A stretch of DNA of 32,960 nt from Sphingobacteriia bacterium (GCA_021286705.1 JAJTBW010000022.1:1-32960); one strand, 5' to 3'. Shown: positions 24,143 through 32,660, counted from the first letter of the stretch. Notes: generated by a model from the letters alone, not told the origin. A program made the numbers and translations.

Positions 24143-24183
24143 TTGTTCAATAATGGACAAGCACTTTGAACGGCATTGAACAA
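24143..24183. promoter_or_regulatory. Two tandem TTGTTC-N6-GAACAA-like sites upstream of the ABC exporter
   Basis: Site 1 is TTGTTCAATAATGGACAA (24143-24160), one mismatch from the dyad. Site 2 is TTGAACGGCATTGAACAA (24166-24183), with a perfect right half. Their centres are 23 bp apart. The outer halves also form a perfect 12-bp inverted repeat (24140-24151 with 24175-24186). The same dyad, intact, lies on the promoter of the NtrC-like regulator at 16306-16323. Paired sites about 100 and 122 bp upstream of a promoter are the classic arrangement for sigma-54 activators. Confidence 0.6.
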
Positions 24184-24247
24184 TAAGTATTATCCAGGAT
24201 ACAAAATGTATTCCGTATTGCGTTGATAATCTGTTATCTCTTTTCCG

Positions 24248-24263
24248 TGGCATGGGCTTGGAT
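24248..24263 (+). promoter_or_regulatory. Candidate sigma-54 promoter of the ABC exporter operon
   Basis: TGGCATGGGCTTGGAT aligns with TGGCACG-N4-TTGCA with a near-perfect -24 half and a -12 dinucleotide of GA in place of GC at the right spacing. It shares the form TGGCAT-N5-TGG with the candidate at 18717. Predicted start near 24274. An alternative with a good -12 (TTGC) but a poor -24 is ATGTATTCCGTATTGCG at 24206-24222. Confidence 0.35.
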
Positions 24264-24286
24264 AATTGAAAGAAAAACCAGATGGC

Positions 24287-25537
24287 ATGGATCGTCCCAT
24301 AGAAAAAAAGAAATGGCCCCTAAAGCGAAAGCTATTATTTGGATCTATAGGTGTTATTTTAATCACCTTAATCATAATGAGCGTGGTTCAGACCTCGAAG
24401 AGAAGGGTAAAGGTAGAAAAGGCTCAATTGTTAATAGGTGATGTGGTTTCTGGTAAATTCAGAGAGTTTATACCAATAGATGGCACTGTCCTGCCAATGA
24501 ATACTACCTACATTGATGCAATGCAGGGTGGAATCGTTGAGAAGATCTATGTAGAAGATGGGGCAATGCTTATGTTTGGTGATACCATACTGAAATTACA
24601 GAACCCCCAGATGGAGCTGAGTTACATGGATCAAGAAACAAGGATGTATGATGCTATTAACAATCTCCAAAACTCGAGGGTAAACTTTGATCAGAGTCGA
24701 TTCCTTAGGCAAAAAGAGATCGTTCAAATCACCTATCAGCTTGACCAGGCCACCCGTGATTATGATAGAAAGGTTCGATTGCATAATGAAAAGGTAATAT
24801 CTGATAAGGAGTATGAGGATGCTACCCGTGAGTATAATCTCACCCGAAAGCAGTTATCCATTAGCCTTGAACTAAAGAAACTGGATTCTTTGGCCGCCAT
24901 CGAAGGTAAAAAGCAAATAGAAACAAGTATCACAAGAATAAAGTCGAATCTTGAGCTTCTAAGAAGAAACCTTGCAAATATGTATGTTAAAGCACCATCT
25001 GATGGTGTTCTCTCCTCTTTTGAGGCTGAAATAGGTGAAACTAAAAACGCGGGTGAGCGACTGGGGCAAATTGATGTACCCGGGGGGTTTAAGATCAGAG
25101 CTAATATCGATGAACGGTACGTTGCCAAGGTATATAAAGGCCAACCTGCTGAATTCGATTATAATGGTAAAACCTTCTCGCTCTCTGTCAGAAAGATCTA
25201 TACTGATGTTACTAATGGAACGTTTCAGGTGGATCTTATCTTTGATAGTATAACCCCTATTGATGTCAAAAGAGGCCAGACACTTCAATTGAGACTTCTC
25301 TTTAGCTCTGCCACTGATGCCCTTATGATTAATCGCGGAGGGTTCTTCCAACAGACCGGGGGAAACTGGATCTTTGTTCTTAATGAGGATCAGACACGGG
25401 CTGTGAAGAGAATAATCAGAATTGGGCGTCAGAATACCATGCAGTATGAGGTATTAGAAGGTTTAAAAGTCAATGAGAAGGTTGTTATATCATCATATGA
25501 GAGCTTCTCTAATAGTGATGAATTGATTTTAGAATAA
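24287..25537 (+). CDS. MacA/HlyD-like periplasmic adaptor of ABC efflux system
   Basis: A 416-aa membrane-fusion protein that links an inner-membrane ABC exporter to an outer-membrane channel. A short basic cytoplasmic start (KKKWPLKRKL) leads into one transmembrane segment (about 15-33). A biotinyl-lipoyl half follows (GGIVEKIYVEDGAMLMFGDTIL near 80-101), then a long coiled-coil hairpin (about 110-225), the second lipoyl half (MYVKAPSDGVLSSFEAEIG) and beta-barrel domains. The frame opens with TTG at 24266, but the ATG at 24287 gives the normal short cytoplasmic end and lies after the predicted sigma-54 start. It heads an operon with the ATPase 16 bp downstream and the permease. The substrate is unknown. 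The tandem dyads upstream suggest control by the NtrC-like regulator. Confidence 0.88.
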   Translation: MDRPIEKKKWPLKRKLLFGSIGVILITLIIMSVVQTSKRRVKVEKAQLLIGDVVSGKFREFIPIDGTVLPMNTTYIDAMQGGIVEKIYVEDGAMLMFGDTILKLQNPQMELSYMDQETRMYDAINNLQNSRVNFDQSRFLRQKEIVQITYQLDQATRDYDRKVRLHNEKVISDKEYEDATREYNLTRKQLSISLELKKLDSLAAIEGKKQIETSITRIKSNLELLRRNLANMYVKAPSDGVLSSFEAEIGETKNAGERLGQIDVPGGFKIRANIDERYVAKVYKGQPAEFDYNGKTFSLSVRKIYTDVTNGTFQVDLIFDSITPIDVKRGQTLQLRLLFSSATDALMINRGGFFQQTGGNWIFVLNEDQTRAVKRIIRIGRQNTMQYEVLEGLKVNEKVVISSYESFSNSDELILE

Positions 25538-25553
25538 TTAAAAGAGTAAAAAG

Positions 25554-26249
25554 ATGATTAGTGTAGAAAAGCTGAGCCGAGTTTTTCGGACTGATGAGGT
25601 TGAAACCACCGCACTTAATGAGGTCTCATTCAAAGTTGTACCCGGAGAGTTTGTAGCTATCATGGGGCCTTCCGGTTGTGGTAAATCAACTCTTTTAAAT
25701 ATTCTAGGAATGATTGACACTCCAAGTACCGGAGAGTACTTCTTTGATAGTAAATCTGTCGGGACTCTTTCTGAGCGGCAACGTGCCAGACTTAGAAAAG
25801 AGGGAATAGGGTTTGTTTTTCAAAACTTTAATCTTATTGATGAGTTAAATGTTTTTGAGAATGTCGAACTCCCTCTGGTTTATTTGGGTCTGCCAACAGC
25901 CGAGCGTAAAGCAAGGGTCAATGAAGTATTGGAGCAGATGAATATTGCTCATCGTCGTAAACACTACCCGTTACAGCTTTCAGGTGGTCAACAACAACGA
26001 GTGGCAGTAGCTCGGGCTGTTGTATCTCGTCCTAAGGTTTTATTAGCCGATGAACCCACCGGAAATCTTGACTCAGCTCATGGTGAAGAGGTAATGAACC
26101 TACTTGAGGAGTTAAACAAAAAGGGAACGACCATCATTATGGTAACTCACTCTACGCGCGATGCAGAGTATGCGAAAAGAATTATCAGACTTTTTGATGG
26201 GCAGATAATTAACGAGAATTGGAAGAGTGATGCTACAGTCAGTATTTAA
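25554..26249 (+). CDS. MacB/LolD-type ABC transporter ATPase
   Basis: A 231-aa cytoplasmic ATP-binding subunit. Walker A is GPSGCGKST (38-46), the Q-loop is FVFQNFNL (about 88-95), the signature is LSGGQQQR (142-149), Walker B is VLLADEPTGNLD (162-173), and the H-loop is MVTHS near 195-199. The LSGGQQQRVAVARA and DEPTGNLD wording places it in the LolD/MacB/FtsE branch, which drives mechanotransmission rather than classical transport. It lies between the adaptor (16-bp gap) and the permease (17-bp gap) as the middle gene of the operon. Confidence 0.95.
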   Translation: MISVEKLSRVFRTDEVETTALNEVSFKVVPGEFVAIMGPSGCGKSTLLNILGMIDTPSTGEYFFDSKSVGTLSERQRARLRKEGIGFVFQNFNLIDELNVFENVELPLVYLGLPTAERKARVNEVLEQMNIAHRRKHYPLQLSGGQQQRVAVARAVVSRPKVLLADEPTGNLDSAHGEEVMNLLEELNKKGTTIIMVTHSTRDAEYAKRIIRLFDGQIINENWKSDATVSI

Positions 26250-26266
26250 TTTTAAACCTGATTGTA

Positions 26267-28684
26267 GTGAATACAGTAAATGTTAAAATAGTACTAAGAA
26301 GACTCTTTCGAAATAGAGAGTATTTCTTTATCAACCTCACCGGCTTAACGGTCTCCTTAGCTTCGATTCTATTAATTGGATTGTATGTTGCTGATCAGTT
26401 TTCATTTGACGGGAACATCAGAGACCATGAGCGAACCTATAGAGTCGTTGAAATTCAGAATCAACCAGGAGTTGGAGAGCAACACGTGGCGGTTACTATG
26501 GGACCTCTTTCCGAGGCGTTAAAGAATCGAGTTCCTCATGTTGAAGAATCGGTCAGGATGATGTATGGTTGGTACATCAATGTTATTAAAGCTGGAGAAA
26601 AAGAGTTTAGACCCTCTAATTTATGGTATACCGATGAGAATATGCTTGACTTTTTCGGGTATAAACTTAGCGAAGGATCTTCTAAATCGGCTTTGGTTGA
26701 TCCCCGATCTGTAGTTCTGACTCCTAAGACAGCGATGAAATTTTTCGGTGTTGAGAGGGGTGTTTTAGGAAGAACTCTTGAACTTGATGGACAGACTTAT
26801 AAGGTAACCGGATTGCTGGAGCCTTTTGAAAATAAGGGACATCTGGAGATCGGTATGTTGTTGTCAATTAAGTCAATTACCGTGTTGCCCTTTTTCGATT
26901 TCATGAAGCAATGGGGCAATAATATGCTGGCCACTTATGTAAGACTCGACAACCAGGAAAATCTCGATAAGGTTGAATCTACAATAAACACCTTAATCGA
27001 TGAACAGTATAAAGATCAGCCTAAGGAGTTTCGAGTCAAGATGTATTTGCAGAATATCCGCAATATCTATCTTCACTCCTCTTCTATCAAGTTTCAGGTG
27101 GCCAGTGTTTATGGCAATGCAACCCTTGTCTATTTATTCATAGCTGTTGCTCTTTTAGTCTTGATAACAGCCATCGTTAACTTCATTAATATGTCTTTAG
27201 CTAGAGCTGTTAATCGGTCAAGAGAGGCAGGTATGCGTAAGGTTTTAGGGGCATCTCGGCTGAACCTCTTTACACAGTTCTTTAGTGAATCGTTGTTTTT
27301 AAGTCTCTTTGCCGGAGTTTTAGCTATTGTTATTACTCAACTGCTGCTTCCGGCTTTAAACCTGACTTTAAACACCGATATTTCTGTATCATGGTTGTTT
27401 AGTCCGATTACTCTCTCGTTATTGATTCTTTTAATCATGGTTGTAAGTCTGTTTGGCGGGCTCTACCCCTCGCTTTATCTCTCAAGGATGCAACCAATTG
27501 ATGTTTTAAAAGGTGGAGCCGGTCCCAAAGGAAAGGCCTCAGGTTTATTGAGCCGGTTTCTTGTAGGCTTCCAATATAGTGTTACAACGGCACTTTTAAT
27601 AATGGTTTCTGTGGCATGGGCCCAATATCATTATGCCACAACAGTTGATCTGGGAATAAACTATTCCAATGTTCTGGCTGTTAATTTGCCTTATGGGAAA
27701 GCGCATAAAAGTATGCCTGCTTTTCAAGAGGCCGTGAGCAAAATACCTGGAGTAGAAAAGGTCGCAACCTCTTCCGGATTTACCGCAGGGAGTGGAGATC
27801 AGGGTTCAATAATGGTAGATGATAGTGCCCGGACGCGAATTACGATGAGGCATTGTTATGTTGATCCTGATTTCTTTGAGATGATGGAGATCCCGGTCAT
27901 TATGGGGAGAAACTTTGATAGATCAATTTTATCAGATACGAATGTTGTCATTCTGAACCAAGCTGCTGTTCAGGCGCTGAGATGGGATAATCCATTACAA
28001 CAGAGATTTAAGAATTTCCAGTCTAATGATTCGCTTATTAAAATGCCAGTTATTGGTGTAGTTAGAGATTATCATTACTATTCATTACATTGGAAGATAG
28101 AGCCGGCAGTTTATGTTTTTAAACCAAAAAGGCTTTACACTTTAATGGTTAAAGTGAATCCAGCAGTAGCCTCTGGTGAAGGTAATAAGAGATTATTGGA
28201 AGAGATCGGCAAAGCCTGGAATAGTAATGTCGGTCAGTTACCTATTGAGACAACATGGGTTAAGCAGGAGGTTGCAAAATGGTATACGAGTGAGCAGAGC
28301 ATGACCAGATTATTTATCTTTTTCGCACTGCTTTCAGTGTTATTATCGGCATTTGGTCTATATGGATTAAGTAGTTTAATGATGCAACAAAGGGTAAGAG
28401 AGATAGGGGTGCGAAGGGTGTTAGGGGCATCAACCTATTCACTTACTCTTTGGTTGCTTCAAAAGCACCTGAGATTGGTAGTTGTTGGTAGTGTAATTGC
28501 AGTGCCACTGGCATGGTATTTTGCTCAGAAATTAATTGAAGAATTTGCTTATCATATTGATTTGAATTTTTGGGTTTTCTTATTGGCTCCGGTTGCTACA
28601 CTTATCATTGCAACCAGTATTATCCTTCAAAGGACTATTCAAACAGCTCGAACAATGCCCTATGTGGCACTGAAGGCTGAGTAG
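26267..28684 (+). CDS. FtsX/MacB-type ABC permease
   Basis: An 805-aa inner-membrane permease of the long Bacteroidota type with two MacB-PCD/FtsX units. The first has a transmembrane helix at about 20-40, a large periplasmic domain, then three helices beginning at VYLFIAVALLVLITAIVNFINMSLA. It includes the FtsX-family coupling helix SREAGMRKVLGASRLNLFTQFFSES. The second half repeats this (VREIGVRRVLGASTYSLTLWLLQKH near the end) with helices around 445, 690, 740 and 775. The start is GTG at 26267; no in-frame ATG precedes the first helix. It is the last gene of the exporter operon and is followed by a strong terminator. Confidence 0.92.
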   Translation: MNTVNVKIVLRRLFRNREYFFINLTGLTVSLASILLIGLYVADQFSFDGNIRDHERTYRVVEIQNQPGVGEQHVAVTMGPLSEALKNRVPHVEESVRMMYGWYINVIKAGEKEFRPSNLWYTDENMLDFFGYKLSEGSSKSALVDPRSVVLTPKTAMKFFGVERGVLGRTLELDGQTYKVTGLLEPFENKGHLEIGMLLSIKSITVLPFFDFMKQWGNNMLATYVRLDNQENLDKVESTINTLIDEQYKDQPKEFRVKMYLQNIRNIYLHSSSIKFQVASVYGNATLVYLFIAVALLVLITAIVNFINMSLARAVNRSREAGMRKVLGASRLNLFTQFFSESLFLSLFAGVLAIVITQLLLPALNLTLNTDISVSWLFSPITLSLLILLIMVVSLFGGLYPSLYLSRMQPIDVLKGGAGPKGKASGLLSRFLVGFQYSVTTALLIMVSVAWAQYHYATTVDLGINYSNVLAVNLPYGKAHKSMPAFQEAVSKIPGVEKVATSSGFTAGSGDQGSIMVDDSARTRITMRHCYVDPDFFEMMEIPVIMGRNFDRSILSDTNVVILNQAAVQALRWDNPLQQRFKNFQSNDSLIKMPVIGVVRDYHYYSLHWKIEPAVYVFKPKRLYTLMVKVNPAVASGEGNKRLLEEIGKAWNSNVGQLPIETTWVKQEVAKWYTSEQSMTRLFIFFALLSVLLSAFGLYGLSSLMMQQRVREIGVRRVLGASTYSLTLWLLQKHLRLVVVGSVIAVPLAWYFAQKLIEEFAYHIDLNFWVFLLAPVATLIIATSIILQRTIQTARTMPYVALKAE

Positions 28685-28710
28685 TAAATAAACGACGGAT
28701 TTTCCTTCTT

Positions 28711-28744
28711 AGGCCTGTGATATAACAAATCACAGGCCTTTTTT
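28711..28744 (+). terminator. Intrinsic terminator of the ABC exporter operon
   Basis: An 11-bp stem AGGCCTGTGAT/ATCACAGGCCT with a 7-nt loop is followed by a T-run (28740-28744). It ends on the stop codon of the minus-strand MFS gene. Confidence 0.9.
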
Positions 28745-29993
28745 AGTGCTGTATAATATTTCTTCTGGCTCTGTAAAGCGGATGAAGTATTAAAAGAATT
28801 ATTGAGACTATTATAAGCGCATATCCTACTCCCCATAAATCTGCAAAGAAGCCGAGAAGTGGTGCAATAAGAGCCGCAAAAAGTGTTTCCGCCTGTGATT
28901 CTGCAGATAATGCAGAGGCCAGCACATCTTTCTGTAGGTTATCAGCTACTGCAGATATTCCAATCGGTTTACGTAGATTCTCAATTAGGTAAATTCCTGA
29001 GAAGAGAATGATTGATATAATCTCAAGTCGAAAGGTATACATTATGCCACATACGATTCCTAAAATCAGCCCCAGGATCATTGTGATATTTAGCGGCTTT
29101 ATTACGTCTCGGAATTTATCAGTAAATCTTCCGGAATTCTTAGAGCTATAGCTTGTAAGAAGGTATATTACCGAGTAAACCAGTCCAACTAAAATGGAAG
29201 ATCTTTGCTGATTGTTCATCCATAAAAAAAGGGGTAAAGAGAGAGCAAATAGGCTAATAATCGGTTGTAGATAGTCCTTAACTGCTTTATAGTAACCAGT
29301 ATATACTGCCTGCGAGAGAATGGCTCCAAGCATAGCTCTGTTTTTAAAAGAGGATATAAAATCGGAGAGGGTAGATTTGAACTGCTGAATAATCTGGCCT
29401 CTTTCAAGCTTTGCAGTCTTTCCATCCAATGATTTTGGGTAGGTCGTAATCAACCAAAGATCTAAGAGATAAGGAATAATTGAGAAAAGAAACACAGATT
29501 TGTAATCCCCATGAAAGTATACAATGATGGCTGCCAGGATAGCTGAAAGTGCAGATCCTTTTTGTGACCATGACCTTGTGTGTCCATAGTAATGGACTTT
29601 CTGATTAGTCCAACCTTTTAACTTGAGATATTCGAAGATCATAGCTTTGTGTGTCCCAGTACGAAATGCATCTCCATAACCGAAAAATAGGGCTGCAACC
29701 ACTAAGGTTCCAAATGAGTTGGAGTAGTAATAAATCAGAAAGCTAATTATATAGAATATAAAACTCTGCACTAGGCTTTTTCTTCTTCCGAGTGTATCTG
29801 CCAGCACACCTGTTGGTATTTCAAAAAGGTTGATCGTTATTTCCTGGATGGCAATTAATGTTCCAACCTGAAGGTAAGTAAGATCTTTTTCCAAAAGGAA
29901 GAGGAGCATGAATGGTTCGAAAAATCTAAGGTTTTTAAGGAACCCATATGCACAGAACTTTTTATATTGGAGATCTTTTGTAAAGGTGGCCAT
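28743..29993 (-). CDS. Major facilitator superfamily transporter
   Basis: A 416-aa inner-membrane protein with about 12 transmembrane segments. The MFS motif A-like loop between TM2 and TM3 is GVLADTLGRRKSLV at about residues 62-75. The preceding YLQVGTLIAIQEITINLFEIPTG stretch is typical of MFS proteins in the YxiO/multidrug-like Bacteroidota group. The central loop near 190-215 carries the charged KTAKLERGQ. The substrate is unknown; it could be an exporter. Convergent with the ABC operon; upstream lies the two-way terminator at 30125, and no clear promoter box was seen in the 130 bp between them. Confidence 0.85.
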   Translation of the reverse strand: MATFTKDLQYKKFCAYGFLKNLRFFEPFMLLFLLEKDLTYLQVGTLIAIQEITINLFEIPTGVLADTLGRRKSLVQSFIFYIISFLIYYYSNSFGTLVVAALFFGYGDAFRTGTHKAMIFEYLKLKGWTNQKVHYYGHTRSWSQKGSALSAILAAIIVYFHGDYKSVFLFSIIPYLLDLWLITTYPKSLDGKTAKLERGQIIQQFKSTLSDFISSFKNRAMLGAILSQAVYTGYYKAVKDYLQPIISLFALSLPLFLWMNNQQRSSILVGLVYSVIYLLTSYSSKNSGRFTDKFRDVIKPLNITMILGLILGIVCGIMYTFRLEIISIILFSGIYLIENLRKPIGISAVADNLQKDVLASALSAESQAETLFAALIAPLLGFFADLWGVGYALIIVSIILLILHPLYRARRNIIQH

Positions 29994-30124
29994 CTTCGAT
30001 CTTTTTTATAAATGTCGGTAAAAAGGTTTAATCAGATAAGAATATCCCTTTTGTTTTTCATCTACATTTTCTGAACCTCTCGGGTATTAAAGGATTGTTT
30101 CGGGTCAGTAAGAGGTTTTAGTAT

Positions 30125-30157
30125 AAAAAAAAGAGCTGCTATTAAGCAGCTCTTTTT
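30125..30157. terminator. Bidirectional intrinsic terminator after tnaA
   Basis: AAAAAGAGCTGCT and AGCAGCTCTTTTT pair around ATTA. On the minus strand the stem is followed by a run of eight T, ending the tryptophanase transcript 6 bp after its stop codon. Confidence 0.9.
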
Positions 30158-30162
30158 AATGA

Positions 30163-31539
30163 TTAGATCTTATCTAGTTCTACTGTGAAATGTCTCATGA
30201 TGGGAGCTTCATAAAGGATTTTGTATCCAGTTTTGATATTATCTCTACGATCCCAGACATTTTTAAGGGCTACCGCGATGACATCCATGTGGTTATTAGT
30301 ATAAACACGACGAGGAATAGCCAAGCGGAGAAGTTCGAGGGCAGGGTATCTGTTCTCACGAGATTCAGGATCTCTATCAGCCAGAAGGGTTCCAATTTCA
30401 ACACCACGAATACCGCCTTCAATGTAAACTTCTATTGCAAGTGTTTGTGCAATATACTCCTCTTTAGGCACGCTGGGAAGGAACTTTTTGGCATCAATAA
30501 AAACTGCATGACCACCTATTGGGCGCTGAATTGGAATACCGAACTCAATTAGTTTTTGACCGAGGTATTCAATCTGTTTTATTCTTGTCTCAAGATATTC
30601 AAACTCTGTGCTCTCCATTAACCCTACGGCCAGAGCATTCATATCCCTTCCACTCATACCACCATAAGTGATAAAACCTTCAAACATGATGTTATATACC
30701 GCAGCATCGCGGAATATTTGCTGCGACCGTAATGCAATGAAACCTCCCATATTGACGATACCATCCTTCTTTGATGACATAGTCATCATGTCAGCATAGC
30801 TATACATCTCAAAGACGATCTCCTTAATTGTTTTATTCTGATAGCCCTCTTCTCTTAATTTGATAAAGTAGGCATTTTCAGCAAAGCGAGCAGAGTCAAA
30901 GCAAACAGGAACTCCGTATTTTACTGCCATCTCTTTTACTTCACGGATATTCTTCATTGAGACGGGTTGACCTCCTGATGTATTGCAGGTTACTGTAACA
31001 ATAATCATTGGAATCTTCTCTGCTGGGTAGCTAGAGAGAACTTTTTCCAGTTTAGTGAGGTCAATGTTTCCTTTAAACGGGTGTTCCATTTCTGTTACAA
31101 AAGCCTCATCGATAGTGCAATCGACAGCCTTACCATGACGGAATTCGATATGACCCTTTGTGGTGTCAAAGTGTGAGTTTCCGGGAACAATATCACCGCT
31201 TTTAACGAGAGTTGAAAACAGAACATTTTCTGCTGCACGTCCTTGGTGAGTTGGCAGGAAGTATTCCATTCCGAATATCTTCTGAATACTCTCTTTCAGG
31301 TTAAAATAGCTTGAAGCACCGGCGTAACTCTCATCACCCATCATTAGGGCACTCCACTGACGGTCGCTCATTGCACCCGTGCCAGAGTCGGTTAACAGAT
31401 CAATAAAGACCTGATCACTACGAAGATTGAAAAGATTGTATTTTGCCTCTTTGATCCATTGGATTCTTTCTTCGCGGGTGCTGCGGCGTAGAGGCTCCAC
31501 CATTTTTATTTTATATGATTCAGCAAATGGTAATTCCAT
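30163..31539 (-). CDS. tnaA: Tryptophanase
   Basis: A 458-aa cytoplasmic PLP enzyme of the beta-eliminating lyase family. It splits tryptophan to indole, pyruvate and ammonia. The family block FIDLLTDSGTGAMSDRQW (45-62), THQGRAAEN (97-105), and the PLP-binding KK pair 257-258 in MSSKKDGIVNMGG are clear. Tryptophanase rather than tyrosine phenol-lyase is indicated by FDTTKGH (124-130), DSARFAENAYFIK (215-227), where phenol-lyase has DATRCVENAYFIK, and RGVEIGTLLADRDP. The MELPFAES start matches Bacteroides TnaA as I recall it. It is transcribed alone, with a ~160-nt leader that contains a small Trp-containing ORF. Confidence 0.94.
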   Translation of the reverse strand: MELPFAESYKIKMVEPLRRSTREERIQWIKEAKYNLFNLRSDQVFIDLLTDSGTGAMSDRQWSALMMGDESYAGASSYFNLKESIQKIFGMEYFLPTHQGRAAENVLFSTLVKSGDIVPGNSHFDTTKGHIEFRHGKAVDCTIDEAFVTEMEHPFKGNIDLTKLEKVLSSYPAEKIPMIIVTVTCNTSGGQPVSMKNIREVKEMAVKYGVPVCFDSARFAENAYFIKLREEGYQNKTIKEIVFEMYSYADMMTMSSKKDGIVNMGGFIALRSQQIFRDAAVYNIMFEGFITYGGMSGRDMNALAVGLMESTEFEYLETRIKQIEYLGQKLIEFGIPIQRPIGGHAVFIDAKKFLPSVPKEEYIAQTLAIEVYIEGGIRGVEIGTLLADRDPESRENRYPALELLRLAIPRRVYTNNHMDVIAVALKNVWDRRDNIKTGYKILYEAPIMRHFTVELDKI

Positions 31540-31588
31540 GATAATAATATTTTAAAATTGTAACTAAGTTTTGAGCACAGAGAGTGCC

Positions 31589-31607
31589 CCTGAAATATTA
31601 TATCAGG
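31589..31607 (-). promoter_or_regulatory. Hairpin in the tnaA leader over the small-ORF stop
   Basis: The minus strand reads CCTGATATAATATTTCAGG: 5-bp GC-containing arms with partly pairing A/T inside. The TGA of the small leader ORF lies in its left arm. A second small hairpin (GCAC/GTGC, 31575-31587) follows toward tnaA. No T-run follows either, so termination is not obvious. Confidence 0.3.
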
Positions 31608-31677
31608 AAATAAAAGGATCACGCTTTTTTATATTTCTATAGCGGGTGTCCGAGATTTGCTGAGTGTTTTGCCACAT
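31603..31677 (-). CDS. Possible 24-aa leader peptide of tnaA with one Trp
   Basis: A 24-codon frame begins with ATG at 31677 and stops with TGA at 31605-31603, 63 bp before the tnaA ATG. It encodes Met-Trp-Gln-Asn first and ends Asp-Pro-Phe-Ile-Ser. An AGGG lies 5-8 bp before its ATG. The size equals E. coli TnaC (24 aa, one Trp), but the Trp is at position 2 rather than 12 and there is no Pro before the stop, so the stalling mechanism of TnaC cannot simply be assumed. It could be a chance frame. Confidence 0.25.
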   Translation of the reverse strand: MWQNTQQISDTRYRNIKKRDPFIS

Positions 31678-31706
31678 AGTGCCCTAGCGTGGGTGATACA
31701 GAACGA

Positions 31707-31714
31707 CAAAAATA
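31707..31714 (-). promoter_or_regulatory. -7 box for tnaA
   Basis: The minus strand reads TATTTTTG, an exact TAnnTTTG match. Transcription would start near 31701 and give a ~160-nt leader. The -33 region is T-rich without a clear TTG. Confidence 0.4.
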
Positions 31715-31792
31715 GTAAAATGGAGATAAAAAAGAGGATTGTGATTCTTATAAAAGTTCTGGCTACATCGGGTGATCCCTGAATAGGAGTCT

Positions 31793-32494
31793 TTAAAGGG
31801 CTACTTCAATAAGAAGGACGTAGCTGTTTTTGGATAATTCAACAGAGAAAAGCCCTGGTGTTGTGACTTCAAGTGCATCTCTTGCCGATAAGGTAAAAGC
31901 ATCAATCTGTGCAGTTCCTTCGATTACAAAAAGGAAAAATCCTCTTCCTTCCTTAACTTCAGGAAGATTTAGTTTTTGGTCTGTATCAACTTTAGCGAGA
32001 TATATAGAGGCATTCTGATAGATAAAGAGAGGAGCATTATCATCAGGACTACCTACAACTTTAAAAAATTGATTCAGTATTTCAGTGGTGGGAATAGACG
32101 TCTGATCATAGCGGGGTGCTGTATTAGGCCGGTTAGTCTGTATCCATATTTGAAGAAATGCTACTCTTTCAGAATTAGATGCATTATATTCAGAATGTTG
32201 AATACCGGTGCCGGCCGACATAACTTGAATTTCACCAACCCCGATTCTTTGATGGTTATCTTGGCTATCGCGGTGTTCAAGTTCTCCTTCTAGGGGAATT
32301 GAGATGATCTCCATGTTTTTGTGGGGGTGGGTATCAAAGCCTTGACCTGGTGCCACCAGATCATCATTAACCACCCGAAGATCACCAAACCCTAATCTTG
32401 TAGGGTTATAGTAACCTGCAAAGCTAAAGCTGAAATGGCTGTTTAACCATCCATAGTCGGCAGAGCCGCGTGTATGAGCTGGAAAGAGTTTCAT
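31793..32494 (-). CDS. Pirin family protein (YhhW-like)
   Basis: A 233-aa cytoplasmic bicupin of the pirin/YhhW quercetinase-like family. Metal-site residues are visible in GFDTHPHKNMEIISIPLEGELEHRD (two His in HPH, the Glu near EGELEH) and GTGIQHSEYN (His). The family start GSADYGWLNSHFSFSFAGYYNP is also clear. E. coli YhhW cleaves quercetin in vitro; the physiological role here is unknown. The frame opens at 32530, but the -7 box at 32538 would place transcription start at the codon itself, and the ATG at 32494, in A-rich context, fits the family length, so it is chosen with moderate confidence. Monocistronic. Confidence 0.88.
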   Translation of the reverse strand: MKLFPAHTRGSADYGWLNSHFSFSFAGYYNPTRLGFGDLRVVNDDLVAPGQGFDTHPHKNMEIISIPLEGELEHRDSQDNHQRIGVGEIQVMSAGTGIQHSEYNASNSERVAFLQIWIQTNRPNTAPRYDQTSIPTTEILNQFFKVVGSPDDNAPLFIYQNASIYLAKVDTDQKLNLPEVKEGRGFFLFVIEGTAQIDAFTLSARDALEVTTPGLFSVELSKNSYVLLIEVAL

Positions 32495-32537
32495 TATTTC
32501 GTTTTTGTTAAAAAACAGAGTCATTATCATTAGGGTT

Positions 32538-32545
32538 CAAAAGTA
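32538..32545 (-). promoter_or_regulatory. -7 box for the pirin gene
   Basis: The minus strand reads TACTTTTG, an exact TAnnTTTG match. A start near 32532 gives a leader of about 38 nt to the chosen ATG at 32494. No TTG at the usual -33 distance. Confidence 0.45.
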
Positions 32546-32660
32546 CACCCAACTTTCATCAAATAACCAGACTTTTAAGAAATTATTACATGAAGGTACT
32601 ATCTTCTTGTCTTTGCTGACTTCGACACTTTTATTGACCATGTTTTATATCATGCTGATG

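Noticed and set aside
24266-24286. TTG start for the MacA-like adaptor
   Set aside because: The ATG at 24287 gives a normal cytoplasmic tail and lies after the candidate promoter's predicted start.
24760-25351. Long antisense open frames inside the adaptor gene
   Set aside because: They have no family features and lie opposite a clearly coding, well-conserved frame.
30163-31539. Tyrosine phenol-lyase
   Set aside because: FDTTKGH, DSARFAENAYFIK and RGVEIGTLLADRDP follow tryptophanase, not phenol-lyase.
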